Counted from the first letter of the stretch, positions 41,884-50,123 are shown. The stretch is 64,000 nt of DNA from an uncultured Tolumonas sp. (GCF_963678185.1 NZ_OY782757.1:620001-684000); one strand, 5' to 3'. Numbers and translations: made by a program. Notes: generated by a model not told the origin, from the letters alone.

Positions 41884-43689
41884 ATGAAAAAAACTAAAAA
41901 AATTCAACATTCTGATGCGTTAATGAATTTGTATGAAAACTATTCTTTAGAACCATTCATTAGACACATTAGATTTCCTTATTTAAAAAATATTGATCCA
42001 CAGTCTAAAATTTCTTTTAGTTACCCTATCACAGCTTTAGTTGGACGAAATGGAACAAATAAAAGCTCTGTGCTGCGAGCACTATATGGCTCACCTAACA
42101 ATTATTCACTGGGAAATCTATGGTTTTCAACAGAAATCGATGAAATAAAATTAAAGGAAGGTGGAGAACGGCCAAGATTTATCTACGGATATCACGATGC
42201 CAGTACAGACAAAATAGTTGAAGTTATCAAGCAAAGAATATTAAAAGATAGTGATCCTGACTATTGGGAGCCGACAAGGCCCGCAATAAAAGATGGAATG
42301 AATTCATTGTCCGATGATGATAAAAAGTCACTAAACGCCCTTGCAACAAGATGGAAGGCTATTGATAAGCAAGTTGTCTACATTGATTTTCGAGCAACAA
42401 TAAGTGCTTTTGATAAGTTTTTTTATCATGCAGAATTTGATAATAAATCAAAAAAAGATTTTCTTAGAGCAAGAAGCAAGCATTTAAAAAAGATAATAGA
42501 CAATAATTTTAAAACTTATAAACCATTTGCCAGAAAAAATGAAAAGCTACATTTAAATCAACTCCTAGATAAAGCCAAAATAGCTGAAATCAATAAAATA
42601 TTAGGAAGGGACTATAAATCAATTCGATTAATTGAACATGAACTTTTTCAAAAAACAAAAGCTCCAACTGTAATTTTAGAAACAACCACTCTTAACTATT
42701 CAGAGGCATTTGCAGGAAGTGGTGAGTTCGCGGTTGTCATGCTAGTTAATAAAGTATTAAATGCTGCTGACAGGTCATTAATTCTTTTGGATGAACCTGA
42801 GGTTTCCTTACATCCAGGAGCTCAGGGGGAATTAATGATTTTCCTGAGAGAACAAGTTAAAAACAAAAAACTACAAGTAATTATATCTACTCATTCGTCT
42901 TTAATCATTAATGACCTGCCTAGTTTTGCTATTAAATTATTTAGTGCAAACATATTAACTGGAATGATTGAAATAGAAAACAACGTTAGAGCAGAAGAAG
43001 CATTTTATCAAATAGGGGACTATCAGAGAATAAAGAAAAAACTGATTATTGTGGAAGATAAATTAGCTAAAGAATTTATTATTAAAGCAATAAAAAATTG
43101 TGGTGAAGCTACAAAGGAAAGCATCAATATAGAGTACATACCAGGTGGAGCTGAACAAATTTTAACAAAATTAATCCCTCCTCATGTTGTTAAAAATGAA
43201 ACAGATGTTTTATTTATATTGGATGGTGATAAATATACTGGCTTTGAACCACAGAAATCTGAATCAATACCTGACTCAGAAAATAAAAATCTTGATCAAA
43301 TTATAAAAAAAATAACAAGCGTTGAGATAAAGCCCATTAAAGAATCAAACATTAGCCCTCAACGAGATGTACAGCTTAAAAGAGATATTATAGATTATTT
43401 ATACAAGTATCTTTCTTATTTGCCATTTGACAACCCGGAAACTTATTTGATACAGAATGCCAGTGGGCATTTTAAAGAAGAAATCGAGTCGTTTGACATT
43501 ATCAGCGTTTCTGAGAAAGATATTATTAAAAAATTAACTATGAATGAATTAGATAAAAGTGATGTCAATAGTGAAGATATATTTCAAACACAACGTCGAA
43601 TGCTGGCAAAAATTGATATTAATTGTTCAGCATTTGATGAAATAAGAAAAATGGTGAACAAATTCCTAGAGTGTGGTACTATTCGTTAG
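41884..43689 (+). CDS. OLD-like AAA ATPase with TOPRIM-like C-terminus
   Basis: A 601-residue protein. ATPase: Walker A 'ALVGRNGTNKSSVLRALYGS' (about 50–69), signature region 'EAFAGSGEFAVVMLVNKVLN' (about 276), Walker B 'LILLDEPEVSLHPGAQGELM' (about 299–318), H-loop 'IISTHSSLIINDLP'. C-terminal nuclease-like half: 'KLIIVEDKLAKEFIIKAIKN' (about 382–401), 'IPGGAEQI', 'LFILDGDKYTG' (about 445). Strongly AT-rich. It precedes a C5-cytosine methyltransferase by 18 bases, so the pair may be a restriction-type defence unit inserted among phage early genes. Confidence 0.75.
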   Translation: MKKTKKIQHSDALMNLYENYSLEPFIRHIRFPYLKNIDPQSKISFSYPITALVGRNGTNKSSVLRALYGSPNNYSLGNLWFSTEIDEIKLKEGGERPRFIYGYHDASTDKIVEVIKQRILKDSDPDYWEPTRPAIKDGMNSLSDDDKKSLNALATRWKAIDKQVVYIDFRATISAFDKFFYHAEFDNKSKKDFLRARSKHLKKIIDNNFKTYKPFARKNEKLHLNQLLDKAKIAEINKILGRDYKSIRLIEHELFQKTKAPTVILETTTLNYSEAFAGSGEFAVVMLVNKVLNAADRSLILLDEPEVSLHPGAQGELMIFLREQVKNKKLQVIISTHSSLIINDLPSFAIKLFSANILTGMIEIENNVRAEEAFYQIGDYQRIKKKLIIVEDKLAKEFIIKAIKNCGEATKESINIEYIPGGAEQILTKLIPPHVVKNETDVLFILDGDKYTGFEPQKSESIPDSENKNLDQIIKKITSVEIKPIKESNISPQRDVQLKRDIIDYLYKYLSYLPFDNPETYLIQNASGHFKEEIESFDIISVSEKDIIKKLTMNELDKSDVNSEDIFQTQRRMLAKIDINCSAFDEIRKMVNKFLECGTIR

Positions 43690-43707
43690 TTTTACAGGGG
43701 AGTTGTT

Positions 43708-44766
43708 ATGCATCGTTCAATCAAAGTATTCGACTTCTTTTCTGGTTGTGGTGGAACAAGTTGTGGTCTTTCGCAAGCGGGATTTGATATCGCGTTTGGC
43801 TTGGATATAGATAAAGATGCGGCATCCACGTTTAAATTAAATTTCCCAGATGCTTATTATATTAATGATGACATAAAAAACATCGACCAAAAAATAATAA
43901 GCTCTCTGGTTGACGATCTAAGAGTTGATAACAATTTAATTCTTTTTTGTGGTTGTGCTCCGTGCCAGCCATTCTCTAAACAAAATATGAAAAAGAATGA
44001 ATCAGACCCAAGAAAAGAGCTTCTTAATTATTTTGCAAATATTGTTAATGCAAATAAACCTGATTTTATCCTTATTGAAAATGTTCCGGGAATGCAGAAG
44101 TTATCGACAAACAATAATAGTCCTTTCTCCTACTTATTGGATACGTTAAAAAACAACAAATACCACTATACCTATGATGTGCTTCCAGCCTTATGGTTTG
44201 GCGTTCCTCAAAAGCGGGAGCGATTAGTATTAGTAGCGTCCAAACATTTTGAAATTGACCTGCCATCAAAACTTTGTGATGGAATAAAGACACCATATTC
44301 AACTGTTAGAGAATGGATTGGAAGTCTTCCCTCAATCAGTGCAGGTGAAAAACATCCTGAGATTCCAGATCATATATCAGCAAAATTATCTGAGCTTAAT
44401 AAACTAAGAATATCTCTCACACCAGAGGGAAAAGGTAGAGAAACTTGGCCAGAACATTTATTGCTGGATTGTCACAAAGGACACATTGGCCATTCAGATG
44501 TTTATGGGCGTTTACATTGGGATAAGCCAGCTAGTGGTTTGACAACTCGGTGCATAAGTTATTCTAATGGCCGATTTGGTCACCCAGAGCAGAATAGAGC
44601 AATATCCGTTCGAGAAGCAGCATTGTTACAAACATTCCCTATGGAATATAAATTCCATGGTTCCATGTTGTCAAAAGCAAAACAAATTGGAAATGCAGTA
44701 CCTCCTAAAATGGCTGAATGTATAGGTACACATATTAAAAATAGTATTTTTAACCACTATCGATAA
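43708..44766 (+). CDS. C5-cytosine DNA methyltransferase
   Basis: A 352-residue Dcm-type enzyme with ordered motifs: I 'KVFDFFSGCGGTSCGLSQAG' (about 6–25), IV 'CGCAPCQPFSKQ' with the catalytic Cys (about 81–92), VI 'FILIENVPGMQKL' (about 118–130), VIII 'PQKRERLVLVASK' (about 169), and IX/X 'LLQTFP' and 'QIGNAVPPKMAE' (about 331). GGGGAG precedes the start. It either shields host/phage DNA from the nuclease-like protein upstream, or from host restriction. AT-rich like its partner. Confidence 0.95.
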   Translation: MHRSIKVFDFFSGCGGTSCGLSQAGFDIAFGLDIDKDAASTFKLNFPDAYYINDDIKNIDQKIISSLVDDLRVDNNLILFCGCAPCQPFSKQNMKKNESDPRKELLNYFANIVNANKPDFILIENVPGMQKLSTNNNSPFSYLLDTLKNNKYHYTYDVLPALWFGVPQKRERLVLVASKHFEIDLPSKLCDGIKTPYSTVREWIGSLPSISAGEKHPEIPDHISAKLSELNKLRISLTPEGKGRETWPEHLLLDCHKGHIGHSDVYGRLHWDKPASGLTTRCISYSNGRFGHPEQNRAISVREAALLQTFPMEYKFHGSMLSKAKQIGNAVPPKMAECIGTHIKNSIFNHYR

Positions 44767-44793
44767 GAATAAACTTATCTGTGATAGCAACTA

Positions 44794-45279
44794 TCAAACC
44801 CATCGCCCCGACACAACAAACCCATCCCGCTCATACCTAGCCTGCAATACCCGAGTAAAGCCGGGTATTTCAGCATCGCTGATTTCTCCCCTCAGTGCCT
44901 TCGCCTGAGCCTGCATTTCCAGAGCTCTAATCGATGCTTCTTTGCGATACGTTTCTTGAGGCATCGCTTGGTTCATTACTGACAAACAAAGTTGTTTAAG
45001 CTCTTGTGGCGTTGGTGCAAATTCCCGGCTACTTTCTGCCTGAGCCACAACTACGCTTCGGATCAACCCAACAGATATTCCCTTCAGCATCAATCCATAA
45101 GCCAGCCCGTTACCGGTGAAATTGTTGTTCAGTTGAGCCGCGCTTTTGTGCCAGAACCCGCTCATCATCGGCAGTAATTCCTTTGCGACAAACAGCGCCA
45201 TCGGTTCGCTAATCGGTTTGTCATCTCGCAGCTGAACACCAGTGTTCATCGGAATAACGTCAGAGGATTGTGTTTTCAT
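44794..45279 (-). CDS. Phage replication protein P-like (helicase loader)
   Basis: A 161-residue protein overlapping the O-like gene by 20 bases. 'MALFVAKELLPMMSGFWHKS' and 'LMLKGISVGLIRSVVVAQAE' in the middle and 'FTRVLQARYERDGFVVSGRW' at the end fit small replication-P-type proteins of lambdoid prophages, which recruit the DnaB helicase to the origin-bound O protein. Shorter than lambda P (233 residues). Call by gene order and length. Confidence 0.6.
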   Translation of the reverse strand: MKTQSSDVIPMNTGVQLRDDKPISEPMALFVAKELLPMMSGFWHKSAAQLNNNFTGNGLAYGLMLKGISVGLIRSVVVAQAESSREFAPTPQELKQLCLSVMNQAMPQETYRKEASIRALEMQAQAKALRGEISDAEIPGFTRVLQARYERDGFVVSGRWV

Positions 45280-46243
45280 CGTATCCCCCTAACCCGGCAT
45301 CGATTATGGCTTGCGCCCTCGCCTGTGCAGCTTCCAGGTTACTCAGCGGTCGCTGATTCACACCACGTTCTGAATTCGCTTTACGCAGTAATAATTCATC
45401 CCATTTGTCGCGTAGTTTCTTCGGCCCCTGACAAAATTCGAGCTCTCGACCAGTCTTACAAACCCAGAGGAACAATTCGCAAATATCATGATGGCTACGC
45501 TGGTCGTGCAACCGCATCAATCGCACTTCGTTAACCCACTTGATAGCGTCAGGTGCTTTGGGTTCGCTGAGCCCTTTTGCCGTAAACGCTTTAGCTCTGA
45601 GATTGCTCAACCAGTTTGCACACTTCTGGTCGTCAGTATTTCCCCAAAGCAGGGTTTTACCTCGCCGTTCATGAACAACCGCATCGATGGGTATTTTTTC
45701 TGGTTCAGGGGGTGACGCGGATTTTTCCGCGCTTACCCCCAAAAGATCTTTATCTTGTCTTTGGTTTAATGTCTTTGGAGAAATGTCTTTGGTGTTTGCG
45801 TGTTTACGCAACCCGGTTTGCGTATTTGCGCAATCTGAATTGTGTATTTGCGCAACTGATCTTGCGGGTTTACGCAAGATCCATTCATCAACTCGGCGGT
45901 TAATACCGATCGTTTTGATTTTCCGTTTGTCGCCTTCGGCCTCAATAATTCGTCGTTCAAGCAACTGCGCGACCGCTCTCGACACTTCCGATTCGTTTAA
46001 TCCTGTTTCATCAGCTAATTGCACACCAGCGATGCGATCGCGTGATTTGTTCCAACCATAAGTCAACCGGATCACAGCCAGCAGCACAGACATGGCGTTA
46101 CCATTCAACCGCACCTTATATGCCGTTTCCAGAATGTCGTTGGCCAGCCGCGTATAGCCTTCTTCACAATCTGCCACACGAGCCTCCCGACGCGGCGATG
46201 CCGTCTGCATTGAATTAGGAAATAACTGGATCACGGCGCTCAT
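45260..46243 (-). CDS. Phage replication initiator O-like protein
   Basis: A 327-residue protein. The N-terminal ~120 residues ('GYTRLANDILETAYKVRLNG', 'VLLAVIRLTYGWNKSRDRIA', 'LADETGLNESEVSRAVAQLL') are a phage replication protein O winged-helix domain that binds origin iterons. The middle of the gene holds four iterons (45801–45880), as in lambda O. The C-terminal part is helical. The start overlaps the stop of the preceding 59-residue gene (ATGA). Confidence 0.9.
   Translation of the reverse strand: MSAVIQLFPNSMQTASPRREARVADCEEGYTRLANDILETAYKVRLNGNAMSVLLAVIRLTYGWNKSRDRIAGVQLADETGLNESEVSRAVAQLLERRIIEAEGDKRKIKTIGINRRVDEWILRKPARSVAQIHNSDCANTQTGLRKHANTKDISPKTLNQRQDKDLLGVSAEKSASPPEPEKIPIDAVVHERRGKTLLWGNTDDQKCANWLSNLRAKAFTAKGLSEPKAPDAIKWVNEVRLMRLHDQRSHHDICELFLWVCKTGRELEFCQGPKKLRDKWDELLLRKANSERGVNQRPLSNLEAAQARAQAIIDAGLGGYDENTIL
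45799..45880. other. Replication origin iterons within the O-like gene
   Basis: Four copies of TTTRCGCAA start at 45803, 45825, 45847 and 45869, exactly 22 bp apart. Fuller units are G-T-(G/A)-TTTRCGCAA plus ~11 bp. The spacing of two helical turns puts initiator molecules on one face of DNA. By analogy with lambda this is the phage origin. Confidence 0.85.
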
Positions 46244-46419
46244 GTGGGCACTCCTTCTATGACTTTGAACGATTTCGATGCAGGCATTGGCGTGATAACC
46301 GCAAAGCGATTGTCTTTTATCAATTGCTTCCCTACCCGCTTATAACCAAGGTTTTGGGCATATTTCATGGCCGCCCTTCGCGTCGGCAGCCTTGGTGACG
46401 TATCGGTATAAGCAGGCAT
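46240..46419 (-). CDS. Small phage early protein
   Basis: A 59-residue basic product (MPAYTDTSPRLPTRRAAMKY...) from the ATG at 46419 with GGAG ten bases upstream. Its TGA overlaps the O-like start (ATGA). The 'RRAAMKYAQNLGYKRVGKQL' stretch is typical of short DNA- or RNA-binding phage proteins. Function unknown. Confidence 0.6.
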   Translation of the reverse strand: MPAYTDTSPRLPTRRAAMKYAQNLGYKRVGKQLIKDNRFAVITPMPASKSFKVIEGVPT

Positions 46420-46432
46420 GAGCTGTCTCCAA

Positions 46433-46648
46433 TTAACTAAACGTGTTGCCCTTTATGCTGGGCCCATCAACCTGATGCTCGGATGATCCAGCTTGCTGAG
46501 AAAATAATTGAGGCGGCACAGCGAATACCGTCGTCACCTCTTCCACACCAAAACGAACCCCAACACTGATTTTCGTTTTAAATTGCCTAGAGATTTCTCG
46601 GCAATCTTCGACCGACAGAGTTCGAAAAGAACTGATTTTCTTGGTCAT
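46433..46648 (-). CDS. Small phage early protein
   Basis: A 71-residue product (MTKKISSFRTLSVEDCREIS...) in the leftward early operon, 14 bases before the next gene. No recognised family. The first half is basic and helical, and the C-terminal part is polar. Confidence 0.5.
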   Translation of the reverse strand: MTKKISSFRTLSVEDCREISRQFKTKISVGVRFGVEEVTTVFAVPPQLFSQQAGSSEHQVDGPSIKGNTFS

Positions 46649-46707
46649 TACTTGCCCTTTTTGAATCCCATATCTACGCTTTATTTATATCCCGTGAGTG
46701 TCGTCAT

Positions 46708-46738
46708 CATTCCCCGAGAATTAAGTTGTTCGGGTATT
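46708..46738 (+). terminator. Weak hairpin terminator, plus strand
   Basis: CCCGA-(13 nt)-TCGGG followed by TATTTTTCT, within the ~240-base gap between two leftward early genes. Low stability. Confidence 0.35.
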
Positions 46739-46849
46739 TTTCTTCTCGTTATTGTCCCCTGACATCATTAGCAGTTACTCAAATCTGTGCTGACCGGCTA
46801 TCGTTAATACTCATTATTTCGTGTTCTGACTCGGGAATATTCTTTCCTT

Positions 46850-46878
46850 CCCCCTGCTATTTGGCAGGGGCTTTTTTT
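46850..46878 (+). terminator. Intrinsic terminator on plus strand, antisense to early operon
   Basis: CCCCTGC-TATT-TGGCAGGGG followed by CTTTTTTT. The U-run is on the plus strand, while the genes around run on minus. It could end a short antisense transcript beside the YmfL/CII-like gene, as the OOP RNA of lambda does. Confidence 0.65.
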
Positions 46879-46886
46879 GATCAGCT

Positions 46887-47333
46887 TTATCGTTTGTATA
46901 TTGCCTTCGTAGCTTCAATGTATTGATGTAACGCGACTAATGCCTTATCCCGCTTTTCATTGATCATCATTTCTTCTGCTTTACTGATCACACCATCCTG
47001 TGTTGTTTGCGATATGGTGATATGTAATTCACCGTTGCTTGCACAGAGGTTCATGAGTAAAGATTCCAGCTCCACAGAATCCAATTCATCACGTTCTGTT
47101 CGCGGTACATAAACACCTTCATATAGCCGTGCTATGTAATTGGCGTAGTGTGTGGTGCCAGCAATTTGTTCGAGCTGATAAATCTGGTCATCATCGAACG
47201 GGCGGCTCCCCTTCGATTCATATTGGTGGTTGTTAAACCGCACAATATTCATTCCCAACACCGCGGCGGCGGCAGGTTTACCACCCGGAAATTTTTCGAT
47301 GATTGCAGCAATCACTTCTCTTTTTGACTCCAT
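46887..47333 (-). CDS. YmfL/CII-like phage regulatory protein
   Basis: A 148-residue protein starting MESKREVIAAIIEKFPGGKP, then 'AAAAVLGMNIVRFNNHQYES', 'PFDDDQIYQLEQIAGTTHYA'. This matches the pattern of YmfL / Phage_CP76-type regulators, which have an HTH near residues 10–45 and a helical tail. It is the second gene of the leftward operon, in the position of lambda cII. Confidence 0.75.
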   Translation of the reverse strand: MESKREVIAAIIEKFPGGKPAAAAVLGMNIVRFNNHQYESKGSRPFDDDQIYQLEQIAGTTHYANYIARLYEGVYVPRTERDELDSVELESLLMNLCASNGELHITISQTTQDGVISKAEEMMINEKRDKALVALHQYIEATKAIYKR

Positions 47334-47394
47334 AATTCAAGCTCCTCCTGTGTGGTAACTCATTCCAGAAACGCGCTATATAATTGGGAAAAAT

Positions 47395-47619
47395 CTATGC
47401 AACCAGAGTCTCTGCATCAGCTCCAGGTGGGAAGACATCATCTAATGAGCAAGCACAACCTAGCTCGTTTAATGCAGCGACAATTTTTCTGCAGTCTGAA
47501 AGCTTAGGGGTACGACCAGATTCATAATTAGCTAGTCTTGATTGCTTCCAACCACACAGCTGAGCTAGTTCGCTTTGGGTCTTATTAATTTCATTTCTCT
47601 TGGCAGCAATTAGGTTCAT
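47395..47619 (-). CDS. Cro-like HTH regulator
   Basis: A 74-residue XRE-type protein from the ATG at 47619 (MNLIAAKRNEIN) with GAGGTG eight bases upstream. HTH: 'NKTQSELAQLCGWKQSRLAN' then 'YESGRTPKLSDCRKIVAALN'. It is divergent from the CI gene across three operators and is the first gene of the leftward early operon. Confidence 0.85.
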   Translation of the reverse strand: MNLIAAKRNEINKTQSELAQLCGWKQSRLANYESGRTPKLSDCRKIVAALNELGCACSLDDVFPPGADAETLVA

Positions 47620-47650
47620 TACACACCTCGTATGATTAATAAGACAATTA

Positions 47651-47712
47651 AACACATAATGTGTTCTTTTGTAAACACGTAACGTGAAAGAATTTATATC
47701 ACGTAACGTGAT
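47651..47712. promoter_or_regulatory. CI/Cro operators, cro side (three sites)
   Basis: Three 15-bp near-palindromes: AACACATAATGTGTT (47651–47665), AACACGTAACGTGAA (47674–47688), ATCACGTAACGTGAT (47698–47712), with starts 23 and 24 bp apart. They lie between the divergent cro-like and CI genes, as OR1–3 in lambda. Confidence 0.9.
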
Positions 47713-47753
47713 ATAACGCGCAAAATTGATTACATGTAATCACTGGTGAATGA

Positions 47754-48431
47754 ATGAAAACCGAAAATGAGATCCGTGGGGAACGAGTTAAAAAACTCCG
47801 AGAAGCAAAAGGTTGGAGTCAGGCCGAATTAGCTGAGAGATGTGGCTGGGATTCCCAATCTCGTGTAGGTAATTACGAATCAGGAATTCGTGGTATTAAG
47901 CCAGCAATTGCCGAAATATTGGCTAAGGCCTTAGATATTACGCCAGCTGAGCTCCTGTATGGAGAAACATCAGCTACAAAGAATGAATCCCGTCTAGAAG
48001 ACATCGGTATTTTTGAAATCAAATTAAAGCGCATACCAGTTATATCGTTTGTTCAAGCTGGTGTTTGGACGACAACGGGAGACCCGATCATTCCATCAGA
48101 CGTTACAGATTGGGTGCCAGCAGATGAATCATTGTCAGAATTTGCTTTTGCGTTACAAGTTCGTGGTGACTCAATGGAAAGAAGAAATGGAGGCAAATCG
48201 ATCCCCGATGGGGCTATAGCATGCGTAGAACCTATCTTTGATCCGCTGGAACTTAACGGGAAAGTGGTTGCAGCCATGCTTGATGGTAGCGACGAAGCTA
48301 CAATCAAAGAATTTAGAATTGATGGTCCCAATAAATATCTAATCCCATGGAATGACCGTTACGATGTCATCAAGGTCAATGGTAATTGTAGAATTGTCGG
48401 CTACATCAAAGACGTTATCATCCGCTTCTAA
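47754..48431 (+). CDS. CI-type prophage repressor, self-cleaving
   Basis: A 225-residue protein. N-terminal XRE HTH (about 8–65, 'VKKLREAKGWSQAELAERCG' and 'NYESGIRGIKPAIAEILAKA'), linker, and a C-terminal S24/LexA peptidase domain with the A-G cleavage site in 'ISFVQAGVWTT' (about 103), Ser in 'QVRGDSMERRNG' (about 141) and Lys in 'GKVVAAMLDGSDEATIKEF' (about 184). RecA-triggered cleavage would induce the prophage. It should bind the operators on both sides. Confidence 0.95.
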   Translation: MKTENEIRGERVKKLREAKGWSQAELAERCGWDSQSRVGNYESGIRGIKPAIAEILAKALDITPAELLYGETSATKNESRLEDIGIFEIKLKRIPVISFVQAGVWTTTGDPIIPSDVTDWVPADESLSEFAFALQVRGDSMERRNGGKSIPDGAIACVEPIFDPLELNGKVVAAMLDGSDEATIKEFRIDGPNKYLIPWNDRYDVIKVNGNCRIVGYIKDVIIRF

Positions 48432-48452
48432 TTCCCCAGATTAATTTTCATT

Positions 48453-48478
48453 AACCCGCTTAAGCGGGTTTTCTTTTG
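48453..48478 (+). terminator. Terminator of the CI gene
   Basis: AACCCGCTTAAGCGGGTT followed by TTCTTTTG, 21 bases after the CI stop codon. Confidence 0.85.
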
Positions 48479-48525
48479 CTTTTTTGAATCCCATCACGAT
48501 CTGTACTTATTGTGCACAAAAATAA

Positions 48526-48568
48526 ATCACATTACGTGTTGACACAATAAACACATTGCGTGTTTAAT
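48526..48568 (+). promoter_or_regulatory. Rightward early promoter with two CI operators (pL-like)
   Basis: Operators ATCACATTACGTGTT (48526–48540) and AACACATTGCGTGTT (48550–48564), starts 24 bp apart, match the sites on the other side of CI. TTGACA (48539–48544) and TTTAAT about 18 bp downstream form a promoter covered by both. This would drive the rightward operon to the integrase and be shut by CI. Confidence 0.85.
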
Positions 48569-48731
48569 TATCACAACAGCAGCACACAGTGCGGCGAGAA
48601 ACAAACCCGAGGGCGCCACGTTACGGCGTAGGTAATTCATGAAAACTAACACGATGAGCAACAGGAGAGACCGATGAAGGTAAACAGAACACTGAGTTTA
48701 GTTATTAGTGCTCTGTCTGCCTTGTTTTATA

Positions 48732-48938
48732 TCAGGCGTTGATCTTTTTTTCTATTTCGCTGTAAACGACGTCAAAAAGCTCAACAAAGGTAACGTGATG
48801 CCTATCTTTTCCTGTTTGACGAAGTATTGCAGTAATGGCTTCGCCTGCCAGTGGAGTAGTGCTGTTAGATGTCTGGAGTTGAGCTAGGTAATCCAAAGTA
48901 AGTTTTGTGATGGCTAACTGATCTGATTTATCAAGCAT
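48732..48938 (-). CDS. Possible small phage protein in the leader region
   Basis: A 68-residue acidic/helical product (MLDKSDQLAITKLTLDYLAQ...) with an AGGAGA ribosome site about nine bases before its start. It is antisense to the rightward leader. It looks codon-like and may be a real single gene. Not recognised. Confidence 0.45.
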   Translation of the reverse strand: MLDKSDQLAITKLTLDYLAQLQTSNSTTPLAGEAITAILRQTGKDRHHVTFVELFDVVYSEIEKKINA

Positions 48939-48969
48939 AAGAGTTCTCCTGAGTCGTTGAACTCAGAAG

Positions 48970-49298
48970 AATACGCGGAGTCGGATGTGCCTATACCATC
49001 CGTCATCACATTAAAGAAAAGCATTCTGAATCAGAGCGTTTTTCTTTAATGCGAACAGAGAGAAACCTTACGTCAAATCTTCGGATTTCTTGACGCGGGA
49101 AAATTCAACCTGAAATCGCCTGTTCTTTAACAATTTGGCTCCGTTTTGTCATGGCCTGACCGTAAGCAGAAAACTGCCGATGCCTGTCGCCAGCCGTCGC
49201 TCGATACGCTGATGGCCATGAAATCTCTATCAACAGAAAAGTAACTTGGTCTCTGAGTTTCTTTTCTACTGATAAACAAATCACTCCGCCGGTACTTT
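48970..49298 (+). promoter_or_regulatory. Leader of rightward operon with hairpins and boxA-like site
   Basis: No gene seen. CATTAAAGAAAA (from about 49010) and TTTTCTTTAATG (about 49041) form a 12-bp inverted repeat; CGTCAAATC-TTCG-GATTT is a UUCG hairpin near 49072–49098. TGTTCTTTAACAATTT near 49121–49136 resembles boxA (TGCTCTTTAAC) of rrn and nut sites. With the terminator at 49299–49320 this is a plausible nut-type antitermination region. Confidence 0.5.
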
Positions 49299-49320
49299 GC
49301 CCTCTCCGGAGGGCTTTTTT
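49299..49320 (+). terminator. Terminator ahead of the first rightward genes (tL1-like)
   Basis: GCCCTC-TCCG-GAGGGC followed directly by TTTTTT, eleven bases before the next start codon. In lambdoid logic it is bypassed by antitermination. Confidence 0.8.
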
Positions 49321-49331
49321 CGGAGGCTGCC

Positions 49332-49526
49332 ATGCCCGACTCTATCGATGATGTACTTCGTACAAGAAGCCGGTGGCACACAATTGCGACACTGCCACCC
49401 AAAGATCCATCCAAGATAAAAGCGCCTAATTCCGTCAGTAAATCGGATTCTCGGAAAAAGAAGCTGCGTGATGAAATTGAGTGGCGATTGGAGATGATGA
49501 AGATTGAACAAAATCACCGTTTATAA
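49332..49526 (+). CDS. Small phage protein, rightward operon
   Basis: A 64-residue product (MPDSIDDVLRTRSRWHTIAT...) with CGGAGG six bases upstream. Basic middle (SKSDSRKKKLRDEIEWRLEM) forming a charged helix. It follows the terminator directly. It may bind nucleic acid. Not recognised. Confidence 0.55.
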   Translation: MPDSIDDVLRTRSRWHTIATLPPKDPSKIKAPNSVSKSDSRKKKLRDEIEWRLEMMKIEQNHRL

Positions 49527-49569
49527 CGTATCACTCATTGAGATAACGATAATTTGAGAGGCTAATTAT

Positions 49570-49728
49570 ATGTTTTCTTTCAGTTCATTTATTCAAAATC
49601 GCAAGCGGCAACGTCGTTTTGAAGCCATCAACCGCGCACTCCAAAATGAACAGCGCTACTTATCGAAAGATGCTGATGTCTATGATCATATCCTGACGGG
49701 AAACCATCCAAGACTTCAAAGCCGGTAG
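49570..49728 (+). CDS. Arg-rich small protein, possible N-like antiterminator
   Basis: A 52-residue product. Residues 9–24, QNRKRQRRFEAINRAL, form an arginine-rich motif like those of lambdoid N proteins (TRRRERRAEKQAQWKAAN in lambda). The gene lies early in the rightward operon, behind a boxA-like leader and a terminator, as N does. Sequence identity is too short to be firm; it could be any small basic phage protein. Confidence 0.45.
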   Translation: MFSFSSFIQNRKRQRRFEAINRALQNEQRYLSKDADVYDHILTGNHPRLQSR

Positions 49729-49767
49729 ATACCAAAATTTTGTTAGTCAATTATCAGAGGTTTTACC

Positions 49768-50040
49768 ATGTCAGAATCTGTACCAGAAAAAGACCCCATC
49801 AATGTTATGTTCGCAGCCAAATTAATGCGGCTTAGAAATAGCCTGGGGCTGAGCCGCCCAAAGATGGCAACTCTATTAGGTGTGCCGCCAACGACACTTA
49901 AAAATTACGAACTGAACTACCGAAAAGCACCAGTCAGTTTGTTGATAACAATTAACCAGCACGAACAGTTAAAACAATTTTCCGCATACCTGCTTGATAT
50001 GAACAGCCCGGTAGATTCTCTGCTAATTCCTAAACAGTAA
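49768..50040 (+). CDS. HTH (XRE-like) phage regulator
   Basis: A 90-residue protein with HTH at about 14–55 ('FAAKLMRLRNSLGLSRPKMA', 'LLGVPPTTLKNYELNYRKAP'). GAGG precedes the start. It lies in the CI-repressed rightward operon and may act as an accessory regulator. Confidence 0.75.
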   Translation: MSESVPEKDPINVMFAAKLMRLRNSLGLSRPKMATLLGVPPTTLKNYELNYRKAPVSLLITINQHEQLKQFSAYLLDMNSPVDSLLIPKQ

Positions 50041-50123
50041 ACCGCACTCTTCCACCCTAACCATAACTGACTGACGACTTCTCGCCAGCCGGTTTTCTTT
50101 TGCCTGAAAACAGGAGAACAGCC

